Positions 42,110 through 51,253 are shown, counted from the first letter of the stretch. The stretch is DNA of 64,000 nt from CAWDMC01 sp963803295 (GCA_963803295.1 CAWDMC010000009.1:682001-746000), one strand, 5' to 3'. The notes: generated from the letters alone by a model not told the origin. Program-made: numbers and translations.

Positions 42110-43387
42110 ATGGCCACGCAACCTGAGTTTGCCGTGATCGCCCCCCGGCGCATGCACGAGATGCAGGCCCGCCTGGAGGAGTTAGAAGAAATCCTCCGAG
42201 CTATCCACCATGGGGAGGTAGATGCGGTAGTTGTGTCCGGACCCCAGGGCGACCGTGTTTTTACACTTCAAGGTGCTGAGCACCCGTACCGCGTGATGGT
42301 CGAAACCATCAATGAAGGCACGGCCAGTTTGACATCAAACGGATTAGTCCTTTACGCCAACCGCCGTTTTAGTGAAATGGTCAGCATCCCGCTCGAACAA
42401 TTGATTGGCTCGAGGCTGCACGACGTTGTAGAGACCTCGCAACACACCGCTCTGGATGAACTGTTAAAGTGTGCTCAAGAGGCTCCTCAAAAAGAAGAGT
42501 TTTACCTCCTGGTCACCGAAGGGAAACCTTTTCCGGCGTACCTTTCCCTGAGTCCGCTTGAGGGAGCCGATTTTCAGGGAATCTGCATGATCGCAACCGA
42601 TTTAACCGAGCAAAAAAGCCGGCAAGAAGAGCTGGCGAAGATAAATGACATCCTAAAGGCCGAGATTGCCGAAAGAGAACGGGTGGAGAGTGCCCTTCGG
42701 CAGCTCTCGGGGCGTCTTCTTAGCCTACAGGACGAGGAGCGTCGACGTATCGCCCGAGACCTGCACGACAGCACCGCCCAGACCCTCAGCGCCCTGGCGC
42801 TGAATCTTGCCAGCATCCAAAGTCAAAAGGACATGCAGGGAGATCCCCGCACGCTGGAGTTACTGGCAAGGAGCTTGGCCTTGGCCGAGCGGGCCTCAGA
42901 GGAAATCCGTAATTTGTCTCACCTATTACATCCGCCCCTCTTGGACCAGGTAGGATTGATCGCCGCTATCGAGTGGCACTCCATGCGCGTAAGGGAAGCG
43001 AGCGGAATTGAAATCAACTTGGATCTGCCTGTTGACTTGAAACGGCTCCCTGAGGACATCGAGATCGCTCTGTTCCGGATTCTCCAGGAAAGCCTGGAGA
43101 ATGTCAGGCGCCACTCGGGTAGCCCGGCTGCCAGAGTTTCTCTGATTCGGCACGAAGAGGAAATTGTACTGGAGGTAAAGGACCAGGGTCACGGAGCGTC
43201 ACCTGGAGTTCTGACCAATGCCGGTCAGAATGTCGCCCGGGTGGGAGTGGGAGTGGCTGGAATGCGGGAACGGCTACGGCAACTAGGGGGCCGGTTGGAG
43301 ATTGAGTCTGGGCACCTCGGGACTACCGTAAGGGCGATCATACCGGTTCGGGAGGCGGGTCACCCCTCCGCATCAAAAGCTCGTTGA
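42110..43387 (+). CDS. PAS-domain histidine kinase (NarX/HisKA_3 type), co-operonic with kai genes
   Basis: The 425-aa cytosolic protein has no membrane helix. A coiled-coil N-terminus and a PAS domain (about 55-165) precede a HisKA_3 module with R-D-L-H-D-S-T-A-Q-T (phospho-His219) and an HATPase (about 310-415) with Q-E-S-L-E-N-V-R-R-H, K-D-Q-G-H-G, and V-G-V-A-G-M-R-E-R-L. Its position 4 nt after kaiB2 suggests that the Kai state controls it, as SasA/CikA kinases do in cyanobacteria. No response regulator is adjacent. Confidence 0.92.
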   Translation: MATQPEFAVIAPRRMHEMQARLEELEEILRAIHHGEVDAVVVSGPQGDRVFTLQGAEHPYRVMVETINEGTASLTSNGLVLYANRRFSEMVSIPLEQLIGSRLHDVVETSQHTALDELLKCAQEAPQKEEFYLLVTEGKPFPAYLSLSPLEGADFQGICMIATDLTEQKSRQEELAKINDILKAEIAERERVESALRQLSGRLLSLQDEERRRIARDLHDSTAQTLSALALNLASIQSQKDMQGDPRTLELLARSLALAERASEEIRNLSHLLHPPLLDQVGLIAAIEWHSMRVREASGIEINLDLPVDLKRLPEDIEIALFRILQESLENVRRHSGSPAARVSLIRHEEEIVLEVKDQGHGASPGVLTNAGQNVARVGVGVAGMRERLRQLGGRLEIESGHLGTTVRAIIPVREAGHPSASKAR

Positions 43388-43527
43388 GCGCAAAACAACA
43401 AGCGCCTAGCCTAGGAAGGTTAAGCCGGCTGCAGAAAAAACGCCAGCTCGTACCCGCGAAGACCCCAGTTCCGCCGTCATTCGTTGTTCAGCATGTAAGT
43501 TATTCATTGTTAATCATTTATTGACGG

Positions 43528-43556
43528 ATAATTATGCCCTTGTGAGGCATAATTAT
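43528..43556. promoter_or_regulatory. Perfect 11-bp inverted repeat upstream of UdgX
   Basis: ATAATTATGCC (43528-43538) and GGCATAATTAT (43546-43556) are separated by CTTGTGA. The AT-rich arms lie 13-41 nt before the UdgX start, right in the promoter zone, and stand out from the GC-rich background. A dimeric repressor site or an mRNA hairpin are both possible. Confidence 0.6.
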
Positions 43557-43569
43557 AGCGGGTAGAGAA

Positions 43570-44205
43570 GTGCGCAAGAACGAGCCCAGGTCGGCTGTCC
43601 TATTCATTCCTCCAGATCCTTCCTTGCCGAGCCTTCGAGCGGCTGCGGCAGACTGTAAAGGATGCGATCTGTGGAAGCGCGGTACGCAGACTGTTTTCGG
43701 CGACGGTCCACCGGGCGCGAAGATCATGTTTGTCGGCGAACAGCCCGGTAATGATGAGGACCTTCAGGGCAAACCTTTCGTCGGACCCGCAGGCAAGCTC
43801 CTGGACAAGGTGCTGGAAGAAGTGCATATCAATCGCGCGGATGTGTACGTGACTAATGTCGTCAAGCACTTCAGGTGGGTGCGACAGGGGAAGCGCCGGA
43901 TTCACGAAAAACCCAGAATGTCGGAAATAGCAGCCTGCAAGCCTTGGCTGGATAGCGAGATCGCCATAGTTAAGCCACGGGCGATAGTTTGTTTGGGGGC
44001 TACCGCCGCCCAGGTGCTTTTGGGTAAGGACTTCCGGGTGAGCAAGCAGCACGGGGAGTTCATCGAATCGCCGCTTGCGCCGTTGGTCATGGCGACGGTG
44101 CATCCATCGTCCATTCTCCGGGCTCCTGACGATGAGACCCGCCGGCTGGAGCGGGCGCGTTTCTCAGACGATCTCAAAAAGCTGTGGGCGGCTCTTAAGG
44201 CCTGA
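43570..44205 (+). CDS. UdgX-type family 4 uracil-DNA glycosylase
   Basis: The 211-aa Fe-S protein has C-K-G-C (29-32) and G-E-Q-P-G-N-D-E-D (57-65), family 4 features. It also has K-R-R-I-H-E-K-P, with His112, the mark of UdgX, whose histidine forms a covalent bond with the uracil-derived sugar of DNA. C-L-G-A-T-A-A and V-H-P-S-S-I-L are the C-terminal motifs. It starts at GTG. A perfect inverted repeat sits just upstream. It would act on uracil in DNA, with unusual suicide-type trapping. Confidence 0.93.
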   Translation: MRKNEPRSAVLFIPPDPSLPSLRAAAADCKGCDLWKRGTQTVFGDGPPGAKIMFVGEQPGNDEDLQGKPFVGPAGKLLDKVLEEVHINRADVYVTNVVKHFRWVRQGKRRIHEKPRMSEIAACKPWLDSEIAIVKPRAIVCLGATAAQVLLGKDFRVSKQHGEFIESPLAPLVMATVHPSSILRAPDDETRRLERARFSDDLKKLWAALKA

Positions 44206-44283
44206 GCTATTTCGCAGATCAGGCTTGCTTCCGGCGGTTAAAATGACTAGTCGTACTGCCATGACCTTTTTGGAAGAGGCAAG

Positions 44284-44537
44284 TTGCGAACACGCACCTG
44301 GACCGTCGCCGAGGCGAAGGCGAAATTTAGCGAGCTGATCGTTCGCGTGCAGTCCGGCGGACCTCAGACGATCACCCGGCATGGCCGCACGGCCGTGGTG
44401 ATGGTGGCGGCGGAGGAGTGGGAGCGGAAAACGAAGCGCACGGGCAACCTCGCCGAATTTTTCGCGGCGTCCCCGCTGCGAGGGTCCGGACTTAGCTTAG
44501 GCGGGTCAGGGATCGTCCGCGTAGGGCCGACCTATGA
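44284..44537 (+). pseudogene. Phd/YefM-type antitoxin, frameshifted
   Basis: The frame from the TTG at 44284 reads W-T-V-A-E-A-K-A-K-F-S-E-L-I-V-R-V and T-I-T-R-H-G-R-T-A-V-V-M-V, a standard Phd DNA-binding half. The expected last stretch, R-D-R-P-R-R-A-D-L with a TGA overlapping the vapC ATG, appears in another frame (about 44508-44537). A shift lies at about 44490-44505. The antitoxin lost its normal tail, which usually neutralises the toxin. Confidence 0.65.
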
Positions 44538-44957
44538 GCTTCCTTCTCGATACCGATGTCGTCTCGGAGTGGGTGAAATCGCGGCCCAATTTCGGAGCCG
44601 TCACCTGGTTGGCGGAAGTCGACGAAGATCGCGTGTTCATGAGTGTCGTTACGCTGGCCGAGCTGCGTTATGGCATTGACTGGATACCTGAAGGTAAGCG
44701 CCGGCGCCGGCTCGAGGCGTGGTTACGTGACGAACCGCCCGTGCGTTTTGAGGGACGGGTCCTGACGGTTGCAAGCGCTGTCGCTGATGCTTGAGGCCAA
44801 GATCGCGGCCCGCCGTGAGGCCGAAGGCCGGACTATCGGCGCCCTTACATTCATTGCAACAACGGCCAAGATGCAAGGTCTCACCCTTGTCACCCGGAAC
44901 ATGTCGCATTTCGAGTCCTCGGTCAGGGCGATAGTGAATCCTAGGATTGAGGACTAG
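44534..44957 (+). pseudogene. VapC-type PIN toxin, frameshifted and lacking an acidic residue
   Basis: The start M-S-F-L-L-D-T-D-V-V-S-E-W-V and S-V-V-T-L-A-E-L-R-Y-G match VapC. An extra A after TG (about 44794) turns Trp into TGA; homology resumes one base later (I-A-A-R-R-E-A-E-G-R). The active-site region I-G-A-L-T-F-I-A-T-T-A is missing the usual D in D-A-F-I-A. Loss of this Asp and the shift both argue for a dead toxin. Confidence 0.75.
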
Positions 44958-44964
44958 GATTGAT

Positions 44965-44980
44965 GACTAGCTAGCTAGTC
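44965..44980. repeat. 16-bp perfect palindrome
   Basis: GACTAGCTAGCTAGTC lies just after the dead VapC gene, within a CTAG-rich stretch. Upstream direct copies of CTAGGATTGA run into it. CTAG-rich patches are rare in many bacteria, which makes it noticeable; no function is assigned. Confidence 0.6.
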
Positions 44981-45209
44981 GAACTAGCCTAACGGAGTTA
45001 AAATCCTCGGTCATCAGGGATAACTGCTTCTCGCAGGAATCGTAGGCGCGGTTGTCGTCTACTCCCGAGAGGAATACACTTCTCCCATGCAACGTTCGAC
45101 CCTTGCTATCATCGTAGAGGGCACCGGGGAAGTATCTCGTCGCCTGCCCGGCGCTCCAAGTTTGTTACGACCAGGGCAACAGCTAGAACCGGGAGGAATC
45201 AGGAATCCT

Positions 45210-46922
45210 ATGACAAAAACCGGAGCACAAATTCTTTGGGAATGCCTGGAACGCGAGGGCGTGAAGCACGTCTTTGGTTATCCCGGAGGCGCGATCCTGC
45301 CGGCTTATGACGCCCTGAAGCACAGCAAGATTCATCACGTGTTGGTGCGTCACGAACAAGGCGCCACTCACATGGCCGACGGCTATGCACGCGCCAGCGG
45401 CGAGGTGGGAGTCGCCATCGCAACCTCGGGTCCGGGAGCCACCAACATGGTCACAGGTATCGCCACGGCCATGATGGATTCCTCTCCGGTCGTCTGCATT
45501 ACCGGCCAAGTCGGCAGTAAACTGATCGGCTCTGACGCCTTTCAGGAGACGGACATTACCGGTATCACGCTTCCCATCACGAAGCACAATTGCCTGGTGA
45601 CCCGGGCCGACGAAGTAGCTCGAACCCTCCGCGAGGCTTTTTACGTCGCCCGCTCGGGACGTCCGGGCCCGGTCCTGGTTGACATCACGAAAGACGCCCA
45701 GCAGGGCTCGTGCGAGTTCGACTGGGAAGCCGCTAAACCTCAGTTACCGGGCTACCGTCCTGACCTGTCACCCGCTCCCAAGGAATACGAACAAGCACTG
45801 GACCTAATCCATAAGGCGAAGCGCCCTCTGATCCTCGCCGGCCACGGCGTCCTGGTCTCAGGCGCAATGCACGAAGTTCGCGAGCTGGCCGAGCGTGCCG
45901 GAATCCCAGTAGCACTCACCTTGCTGGGTCTTGGCGCCTTTCCCGCCTCGCATCCGCTGAACCTTGGCATGATGGGGATGCATGGCGAAGCTTGGGTTAA
46001 CCACACGATTCAGGAGGCCGACTTACTGCTGGCGCTGGGCATGCGCTTCGACGACCGGGTAACGGGCAACTTGAAGACCTACGCCCCCAACGCCAAGAAG
46101 ATCCACGTCGAGATTGATCCTGCCGAAATCAACAAGATCATCAAGGTGGATGTAGCTCTCGTTGGTGACCTGCGCGGGGTCCTCCGCGAGGTGCTGCCTC
46201 ACGTCGAGCGGATCGATCGTAACGAGTGGCTGGACTTCATTGACGGGCTGAAAGGCGATTCTGCCGTGCGAGACATCCAGAATCTTCCCGACAGTGGGCA
46301 CCTATACGCTGCACACGTGATTAATGATCTGTGGCGGGAAACTCTGGGCGGCAACACGATCGTGGTGACCGATGTGGGCCAGCACCAGATGTGGGAGGCG
46401 CAATACTACAAACACGAAGAACCACGTTCTCTGATAACCTCAGGGGGTCTCGGGACCATGGGGTTCGCCTTACCAGCGGCAATCGGAGTGAAGGTCGCAC
46501 GCCCGGAGGCAGAGGTGTGGGTAGTGGTAGGCGACGGCGGGTTCCAAATGACCTTGTGCGAACTGGCCACGATAGTACAGGAAGAGTTGAAGATCCATAT
46601 AGCCGTCATCAACAACGGCTACCTGGGAATGGTACGCCAATGGCAGGAGTTCTTCTATGAACGTAACTACCAGGCAACCCCCCTTGTCAACCCCAATTTT
46701 GCAAGATTGGCGGAAGCTTATGGGATCCGTGCCACCGTCGTCACCGAACGGGCACAGGTCATACCCGCTGTACAATCCGCGCGCAGCCACCATGGTCCGG
46801 TACTGATCGATTTTCAGGTCGAGCAGGAAGATACGGTCTACCCCATGGTTGCCGCGGGCGCTTCTTTGGGCGAGATGATCCGGCGGCCCGGCCCTATCGT
46901 GGAAACGGCCGAGGATGAGTAA
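45210..46922 (+). CDS. ilvB: Acetolactate synthase large subunit
   Basis: The 570-aa thiamine-diphosphate enzyme makes acetolactate or acetohydroxybutyrate for Val, Leu and Ile. It shows V-F-G-Y-P-G-G-A-I-L-P, R-H-E-Q-G-A-T-H-M-A-D-G-Y-A-R (catalytic Glu), and G-D-G-G-F-Q-M-T ... N-N-G-Y-L-G-M-V, the GDG-N thiamine motif. The ATG at 45210 follows a GGGAGGAATCAGGAATC stretch; upstream in-frame codons are not family-like. The small subunit follows. Confidence 0.96.
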   Translation: MTKTGAQILWECLEREGVKHVFGYPGGAILPAYDALKHSKIHHVLVRHEQGATHMADGYARASGEVGVAIATSGPGATNMVTGIATAMMDSSPVVCITGQVGSKLIGSDAFQETDITGITLPITKHNCLVTRADEVARTLREAFYVARSGRPGPVLVDITKDAQQGSCEFDWEAAKPQLPGYRPDLSPAPKEYEQALDLIHKAKRPLILAGHGVLVSGAMHEVRELAERAGIPVALTLLGLGAFPASHPLNLGMMGMHGEAWVNHTIQEADLLLALGMRFDDRVTGNLKTYAPNAKKIHVEIDPAEINKIIKVDVALVGDLRGVLREVLPHVERIDRNEWLDFIDGLKGDSAVRDIQNLPDSGHLYAAHVINDLWRETLGGNTIVVTDVGQHQMWEAQYYKHEEPRSLITSGGLGTMGFALPAAIGVKVARPEAEVWVVVGDGGFQMTLCELATIVQEELKIHIAVINNGYLGMVRQWQEFFYERNYQATPLVNPNFARLAEAYGIRATVVTERAQVIPAVQSARSHHGPVLIDFQVEQEDTVYPMVAAGASLGEMIRRPGPIVETAEDE

Positions 46923-46930
46923 ATCGTGAG

Positions 46931-47026
46931 AATCGAAAATCGAAAATCGAAACTGGAAATTCGACATTCAACACGGTGAACGCCCAGTTCCGAGTTCCCC
47001 GTTTCGAATTTCGACTTTCGAGTTTC
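46931..47026. repeat. Imperfect inverted repeat between ilvB and ilvN
   Basis: An A/T-rich left arm (AATCGAAAATCGAAAATCG then GAAACTGGAAATTCG, from about 46931 to 46963) is roughly complementary to 47005-47026. It could form an mRNA hairpin in the ilvB-ilvN gap and so affect the ratio of the subunits. It may instead be a simple repeat. Confidence 0.5.
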
Positions 47027-47045
47027 ACTATTGGATTTCAAGCCT

Positions 47046-47597
47046 ATGATGAACACATTCGTAGTTCACGTTGAAAACAAGCCCGGAGTGCTCACCCGGG
47101 TAGCATCTTTATTTCGCCGCCGCGCCTTTAACATCGACTCGCTCACCGTTGGACGCACGGAAAGGCCGGACGTCTCGCGGATGACGATTACCGTAGACGC
47201 CGACAGCGATCAGGCCCGCCGCATCGAGGCTACACTCTACAAGCTCGTGAACGTTCTGCTGGTGGAAAACATCACTGCGGAGCCGGCGATCGTCCGCGAC
47301 CTGGCCATGATCAAGGTAGCCGCCACGCACGAAACCCGCTCACACGTACTGGGCTTGGCAAGTGTGTTTCGCGCTCGCGTGATTGACGTTGCGCCCGAAT
47401 CACTAACGATCGAAATCACGGGCGCCGAAGACAAGATCGACGGGTTACTCGACGTGCTTCGTCCGTATGGCGTCCTGGAGATGGTGCGCACTGGTATCGT
47501 CGCCATGCGACGCGGGAACAAGTCAGCCAGCGCGGTTTCCGTAACTCATCCGCTGTCCGCGCTGGCAACGGACGATGATGTTTCGTACTCGGTCTAG
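47046..47597 (+). CDS. ilvN: Acetolactate synthase small (regulatory) subunit
   Basis: The 183-aa ACT-domain protein begins M-M-N-T-F-V-V-H-V-E-N-K-P-G-V-L-T-R-V-A-S-L-F, the valine-sensing ACT signature, then N-I-D-S-L-T-V-G-R-T-E. A C-terminal half has V-A-A-T-H-E-T-R and I-E-I-T-G-A-E-D-K-I. It binds the IlvB protein and confers feedback inhibition. The ATG at 47046 is chosen; the upstream TTG reading is weak. Confidence 0.96.
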   Translation: MMNTFVVHVENKPGVLTRVASLFRRRAFNIDSLTVGRTERPDVSRMTITVDADSDQARRIEATLYKLVNVLLVENITAEPAIVRDLAMIKVAATHETRSHVLGLASVFRARVIDVAPESLTIEITGAEDKIDGLLDVLRPYGVLEMVRTGIVAMRRGNKSASAVSVTHPLSALATDDDVSYSV

Positions 47598-48168
47598 CAC
47601 CACTTGATCGAATCCATTCAGCCGCCGGCCCAGACGTCTCATCCACTACGTCGTGCCCCCTATAGTGCCTCTACACGCACGGCGTTTCCCTCAAGGCAAT
47701 CGTCGCTCTTCATAGTTCCGTGCTTAAGGGTATTTTCTCGACAAGTCGATACTAGATGATGGCTCTTAGTATAGTACCCACATAATTACCCCTAAAATAA
47801 ACGACTGGTGTGATCGGCGTCACTGACACAGATACTAACCGATACTAATGTTGATGCGTCGACACAAGTCAGCGAGGTCTCTGTGAGACAGGCAGCATTT
47901 GGCCCCACGGCTCATAGACTAATAACTACCGGGAGTGGGATTTCCGCCCGCAGCGATCTCGTGCCTCGGTTCGATTCCGGCGATTCGATCATCGGTCTTT
48001 CTACGCCCTCCCTTCCTGCACTCTCCGCTCAACCTCTTCATAGGGCGTGCGATCCCAAAAGTATCCAGGAGCCGCTCGCGGGGCCTGTGTGCGACACGAC
48101 GACAGGGTTCGACCAGTACAACCATAACTTGACGATTTAGTGGGTCTGCAGACTCGCAGAAGCTGGAG
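47598..48168. other. Long intergenic region upstream of the EMO-ETF-PKS cluster
   Basis: No convincing gene was found in 571 nt. The region is less GC-rich than its neighbours in the middle. Three copies of GATACTA occur at 47748, 47831 and 47841; the last two are spaced exactly 10 nt apart. It probably contains the promoter and regulator sites for the cluster that follows. Confidence 0.5.
47831..47847. promoter_or_regulatory. Paired GATACTA motifs (one helical turn apart)
   Basis: GATACTA occurs at 47831-47837 and 47841-47847 (10-nt period), with a third copy at 47748-47754. Spacing of one helical turn suits cooperative binding of a regulator on one DNA face, about 330 nt before the first gene of the cluster. 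Confidence 0.35.
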
Positions 48169-50304
48169 ATGCGACGCGCTATGGAAGGTGTACATTTGTC
48201 TACGCCCCCGACCTATTGGCTGGCACTTGCCCGAGTCCTGTTCTTAGCCATTCATCTTCTGGGCATCGCGTGTTTCTTCTACATCGTCGCTAGGCGCCTG
48301 GTACCGCTCGTACGAGCCGAGCGCGATTCCCGTTTCGATCGGCCATGGCGGCGATTGCAAAGAGTTCTGCAGATCTGGCTGGGGCAGTGGAGGCACCCGC
48401 GATACCTGACCGCCGGAATCATTCACATTGCGATTTTTGCGGGTTTCCTGGTCCTGGCTATTCACACCTTCTCTCTGCTTATCTTTTTCAATTCTGAGAG
48501 TGTGGTTCTGCCCGGCTTGTTGGGAAAACTTGGTGAGGTATACGACGTTCTGAAGGATTACGCCGCCACATTCGTTTTTCTGGCTGTCGTGATCGCTGCC
48601 ATTCGGCGGATCGTCTTTAAACCGGCGCGATACGCCGTTCCGTCCAGGTACGGCAATGGTCATCCGGTTGATGCGATTGTTCTCTTAGGGCTAATCGGAC
48701 TGCTCATGCTGGCCGACAGCCTGGTGGAAGCGAGTGAGGCGGCAATTCACTCACAGCAAGGCCAAACCGCCGGGGCGCTGGCCGTGCTATCACTACCCTG
48801 GATCTTGAAAAATGCTCTCATTTCCACTCCGCTCCTGGCACTTGGCAAGCTCCGCCTCGAATCCTGTCTTGGACATGAAGTCGCCTTTTACTTCCTGATG
48901 TGCTACCGGCCCTTCGGCATTCAGTTCCATGTGATCACCTCTATATTCAACGTATACTTCGCAAAACTCGATAAGGGAACGCTGAAGCCGGTAAGGTGGG
49001 GTGTTAGCGACGAGCACCTGGATCAGGTGAAGTACCTGGGCGTGAAGACATTCGAAGACTTCACCTGGAAGCACATGCTCGATTTCTACTCCTGCGCCGA
49101 CTGCGGGCGGTGCTCAGATAACTGCCCGGCCAACACGGCAGGCAGGCCGTTGTCGCCGCGCTTCATCACCATCAAGGCCAGGGACTACAGTTTCCAGCAT
49201 TATCCGGTCCTGGGCAGCGCGAATAACAGCAAGCCCTTGATGGGCAGCCTTTATTCGGAGGATGAGATCTGGTCCTGCACTACCTGTGGCGCCTGTGAAG
49301 AGGAATGCCCGCTATTGATTGAGTATATCGACAAGATCATCGATTTGCGGCGGGGCATGATTGACGACGGCAACGTGCCGCAGTCGCTGCAGAAGCCTTT
49401 GAAGGCGCTTGAGAGCCGCGGCAACCCCTACGGCAAAATGGAAAAGAAAAAGGCCGATTGGGCCAAGGCCAAAGAGTTCCAGGAAAGCTGCAAGGTGAAG
49501 GTGCTGGACGGGAAAAACGGGAACCTTGGCGCGGACACGTTGTACTTTGTCGACAGCATTACCTCCTACGATGACCGGATGCAGTCGATTGGGCGCGCCA
49601 CCGCCAGGATTCTCAACCACGTCGGCGAGGATTTCGGCATTCTGGGCGCTGCTGAGAAAGACAGCGGTCATGAAGTCCGCCGGTTCGGCGAAGAGACACT
49701 CTTCATGGCCCTGCGGGATCACAACGTGGAGGCCATCAAAGCATCCGGAGTGAAGCGGATTGTTACGGCTGACCCGCACGCCTATAATGCGCTGAAACAC
49801 GACTACAAGGATGTCCCGCCGGTCGAGCACATCAGCCAGGTGATCGCCCGCGAAGTGAAAACCGGCAAGATCAGACTTAATCAGGTCGAAAACAAGGAAG
49901 ACGTCTACACCTACCACGATCCCTGTTATCTCGGGCGGCATAACCAGGTTTACGACGATCCGCGCGAAGTGCTCGACGCCATTCCCGGCCTCAAACGCGT
50001 CGAGATGAGCCGGTCCCGCGACCGCTCCTTCTGTTGTGGCGGCGGCGGACTCATGCTGTTTTACGAACCGAAAGAGGACCAGCGGATGGGTGTTCTGAGA
50101 GTCAAGATGGCGGCGGACGCCGGCGCCACCGTCATGGTTACGGCCTGCCCGTTCTGCATGGTGAATATCGAGGACGCAATCAAGGTTGCTGGCCTCGAGG
50201 GCAAGATGACTGCTATCGATCTGGCCGAACTGGTTGACAAACAGATCACGCGCGATGGGCTGCGGCAGGAAGCGCAGCTTGTGGAGGCGGGCAAATGCAC
50301 GTAA
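48169..50304 (+). CDS. Membrane Fe-S ETF:quinone oxidoreductase (EMO/EtfD-like, HdrD-type)
   Basis: The 711-aa protein has about five membrane helices in residues 10-250 (NarI-like cytochrome b region). Two 4Fe-4S motifs follow: C-A-D-C-G-R-C-S-D-N-C-P and C-T-T-C-G-A-C-E-E-E-C-P. The C-terminal HdrD-type CCG part has H-D-P-C-Y-L-G-R, S-F-C-C-G-G-G-G and C-P-F-C. The family passes electrons from acyl-CoA dehydrogenases through ETF to menaquinone: EMO in syntrophic bacteria and EtfD in mycobacteria. EtfB, EtfA and an acyl-CoA dehydrogenase follow directly, matching that role. The start is uncertain; an ATG at 48181 also fits. Confidence 0.85.
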   Translation: MRRAMEGVHLSTPPTYWLALARVLFLAIHLLGIACFFYIVARRLVPLVRAERDSRFDRPWRRLQRVLQIWLGQWRHPRYLTAGIIHIAIFAGFLVLAIHTFSLLIFFNSESVVLPGLLGKLGEVYDVLKDYAATFVFLAVVIAAIRRIVFKPARYAVPSRYGNGHPVDAIVLLGLIGLLMLADSLVEASEAAIHSQQGQTAGALAVLSLPWILKNALISTPLLALGKLRLESCLGHEVAFYFLMCYRPFGIQFHVITSIFNVYFAKLDKGTLKPVRWGVSDEHLDQVKYLGVKTFEDFTWKHMLDFYSCADCGRCSDNCPANTAGRPLSPRFITIKARDYSFQHYPVLGSANNSKPLMGSLYSEDEIWSCTTCGACEEECPLLIEYIDKIIDLRRGMIDDGNVPQSLQKPLKALESRGNPYGKMEKKKADWAKAKEFQESCKVKVLDGKNGNLGADTLYFVDSITSYDDRMQSIGRATARILNHVGEDFGILGAAEKDSGHEVRRFGEETLFMALRDHNVEAIKASGVKRIVTADPHAYNALKHDYKDVPPVEHISQVIAREVKTGKIRLNQVENKEDVYTYHDPCYLGRHNQVYDDPREVLDAIPGLKRVEMSRSRDRSFCCGGGGLMLFYEPKEDQRMGVLRVKMAADAGATVMVTACPFCMVNIEDAIKVAGLEGKMTAIDLAELVDKQITRDGLRQEAQLVEAGKCT

Positions 50305-50461
50305 AAACAAGAGCGTGGTTCCAAACGCTGGCGCAGGCTTCAAGGCTTGCTCCGCCACCCGGCCCGCTCCGACTGAAAGGCGCCGGCAGCGCCACTCTCT
50401 CTTGCGAGGGGAGAGGGCGTAACAGTTACCGCGCCCCACACAACAGTCAAGGAGAGTAAAC

Positions 50462-51253
50462 GTGGAGATTCTAGTTTGCGCAAAGCGAGTACCCGATACG
50501 TCGGAAAACGAGATTCAACTGAATAGTGCGGGTAACGATATCGAATCCGACGATCTGGTCTACTCGATCAACGAGCCCGACAACTACGCCGTGGAAGAGG
50601 CCCTCCAAATCGTGGCGAAGACCGGCGGCAATGTGACGGTCGCGACCGTCGGCAGCGAAGACGATGAGGAGATCCTGCGCCGCGAAATGGCAATGGGCGC
50701 CCAGAACGGCGTGTTGATTTCGGACGACGCCTTCAGCGGATCGGATGGCAAAGGCATTGCCACAATTCTGAAAGCGTTTGTCCAGAAGGCTCATTACGAT
50801 TTGATCTTGACCGGCGTTCAGGCTGACGACGGCGCCGCCCAGGTCGGCGGAATGCTCGCCGCCATGCTTGACTATCCGTTCGCGTCGTTGGTCGATTCCA
50901 TTGAAGTGTTGGACGGCGGAAAACTCAAGATCAGCCGGGAGATTGCGGGCGGCAACAGAGAAATGAATGAGATTGATCTACCCTGCGTGCTCTCGATCCA
51001 GACCGGCATCAACGAGCCACGTTACGTCGGGATGCGCGGCATCCGCCAGGTGGCTTCTCGCGAAATTCCTACCCCTGGCGCGTCAGAATTGGGCATCGAC
51101 GCCGGCACGATCGGAAAAGCTGCGGCCAAAGTTAAGCAGGTAGACTATTTTGTGCCAGCCCTAGGTAGGGGAGCCGAGATCCTCGAGGGGAGCAACGAAG
51201 AGGTTATCGGTAAGCTAATTGAATTGTTAAAGGCAAAAGGAGGGTTGAAATAA
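50462..51253 (+). CDS. etfB: Electron transfer flavoprotein subunit beta
   Basis: The 263-aa product begins with GTG (AAGGAGA site) and shows V-C-A-K-R-V-P-D-T, Y-S-I-N-E-P-D-N-Y-A-V-E-E-A-L and L-I-L-T-G-V-Q-A-D-D-G-A-A-Q-V-G-G-M-L-A. The C-terminal S-I-Q-T-G-I-N-E-P-R-Y also matches. It joins EtfA to carry electrons from dehydrogenases to the upstream quinone reductase. The stop overlaps the etfA start by one base (TAATGG). Confidence 0.94.
   Translation: MEILVCAKRVPDTSENEIQLNSAGNDIESDDLVYSINEPDNYAVEEALQIVAKTGGNVTVATVGSEDDEEILRREMAMGAQNGVLISDDAFSGSDGKGIATILKAFVQKAHYDLILTGVQADDGAAQVGGMLAAMLDYPFASLVDSIEVLDGGKLKISREIAGGNREMNEIDLPCVLSIQTGINEPRYVGMRGIRQVASREIPTPGASELGIDAGTIGKAAAKVKQVDYFVPALGRGAEILEGSNEEVIGKLIELLKAKGGLK

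Noticed and set aside
44780..44800. TGA in VapC as another selenocysteine codon
   Set aside because: Homology resumes one base later, so the TGA comes from a base insertion. There is no redox motif around it.
49312..50439. Leftward reading of 375 codons
   Set aside because: It lies opposite the clearly identified EMO-like gene and lacks protein features.
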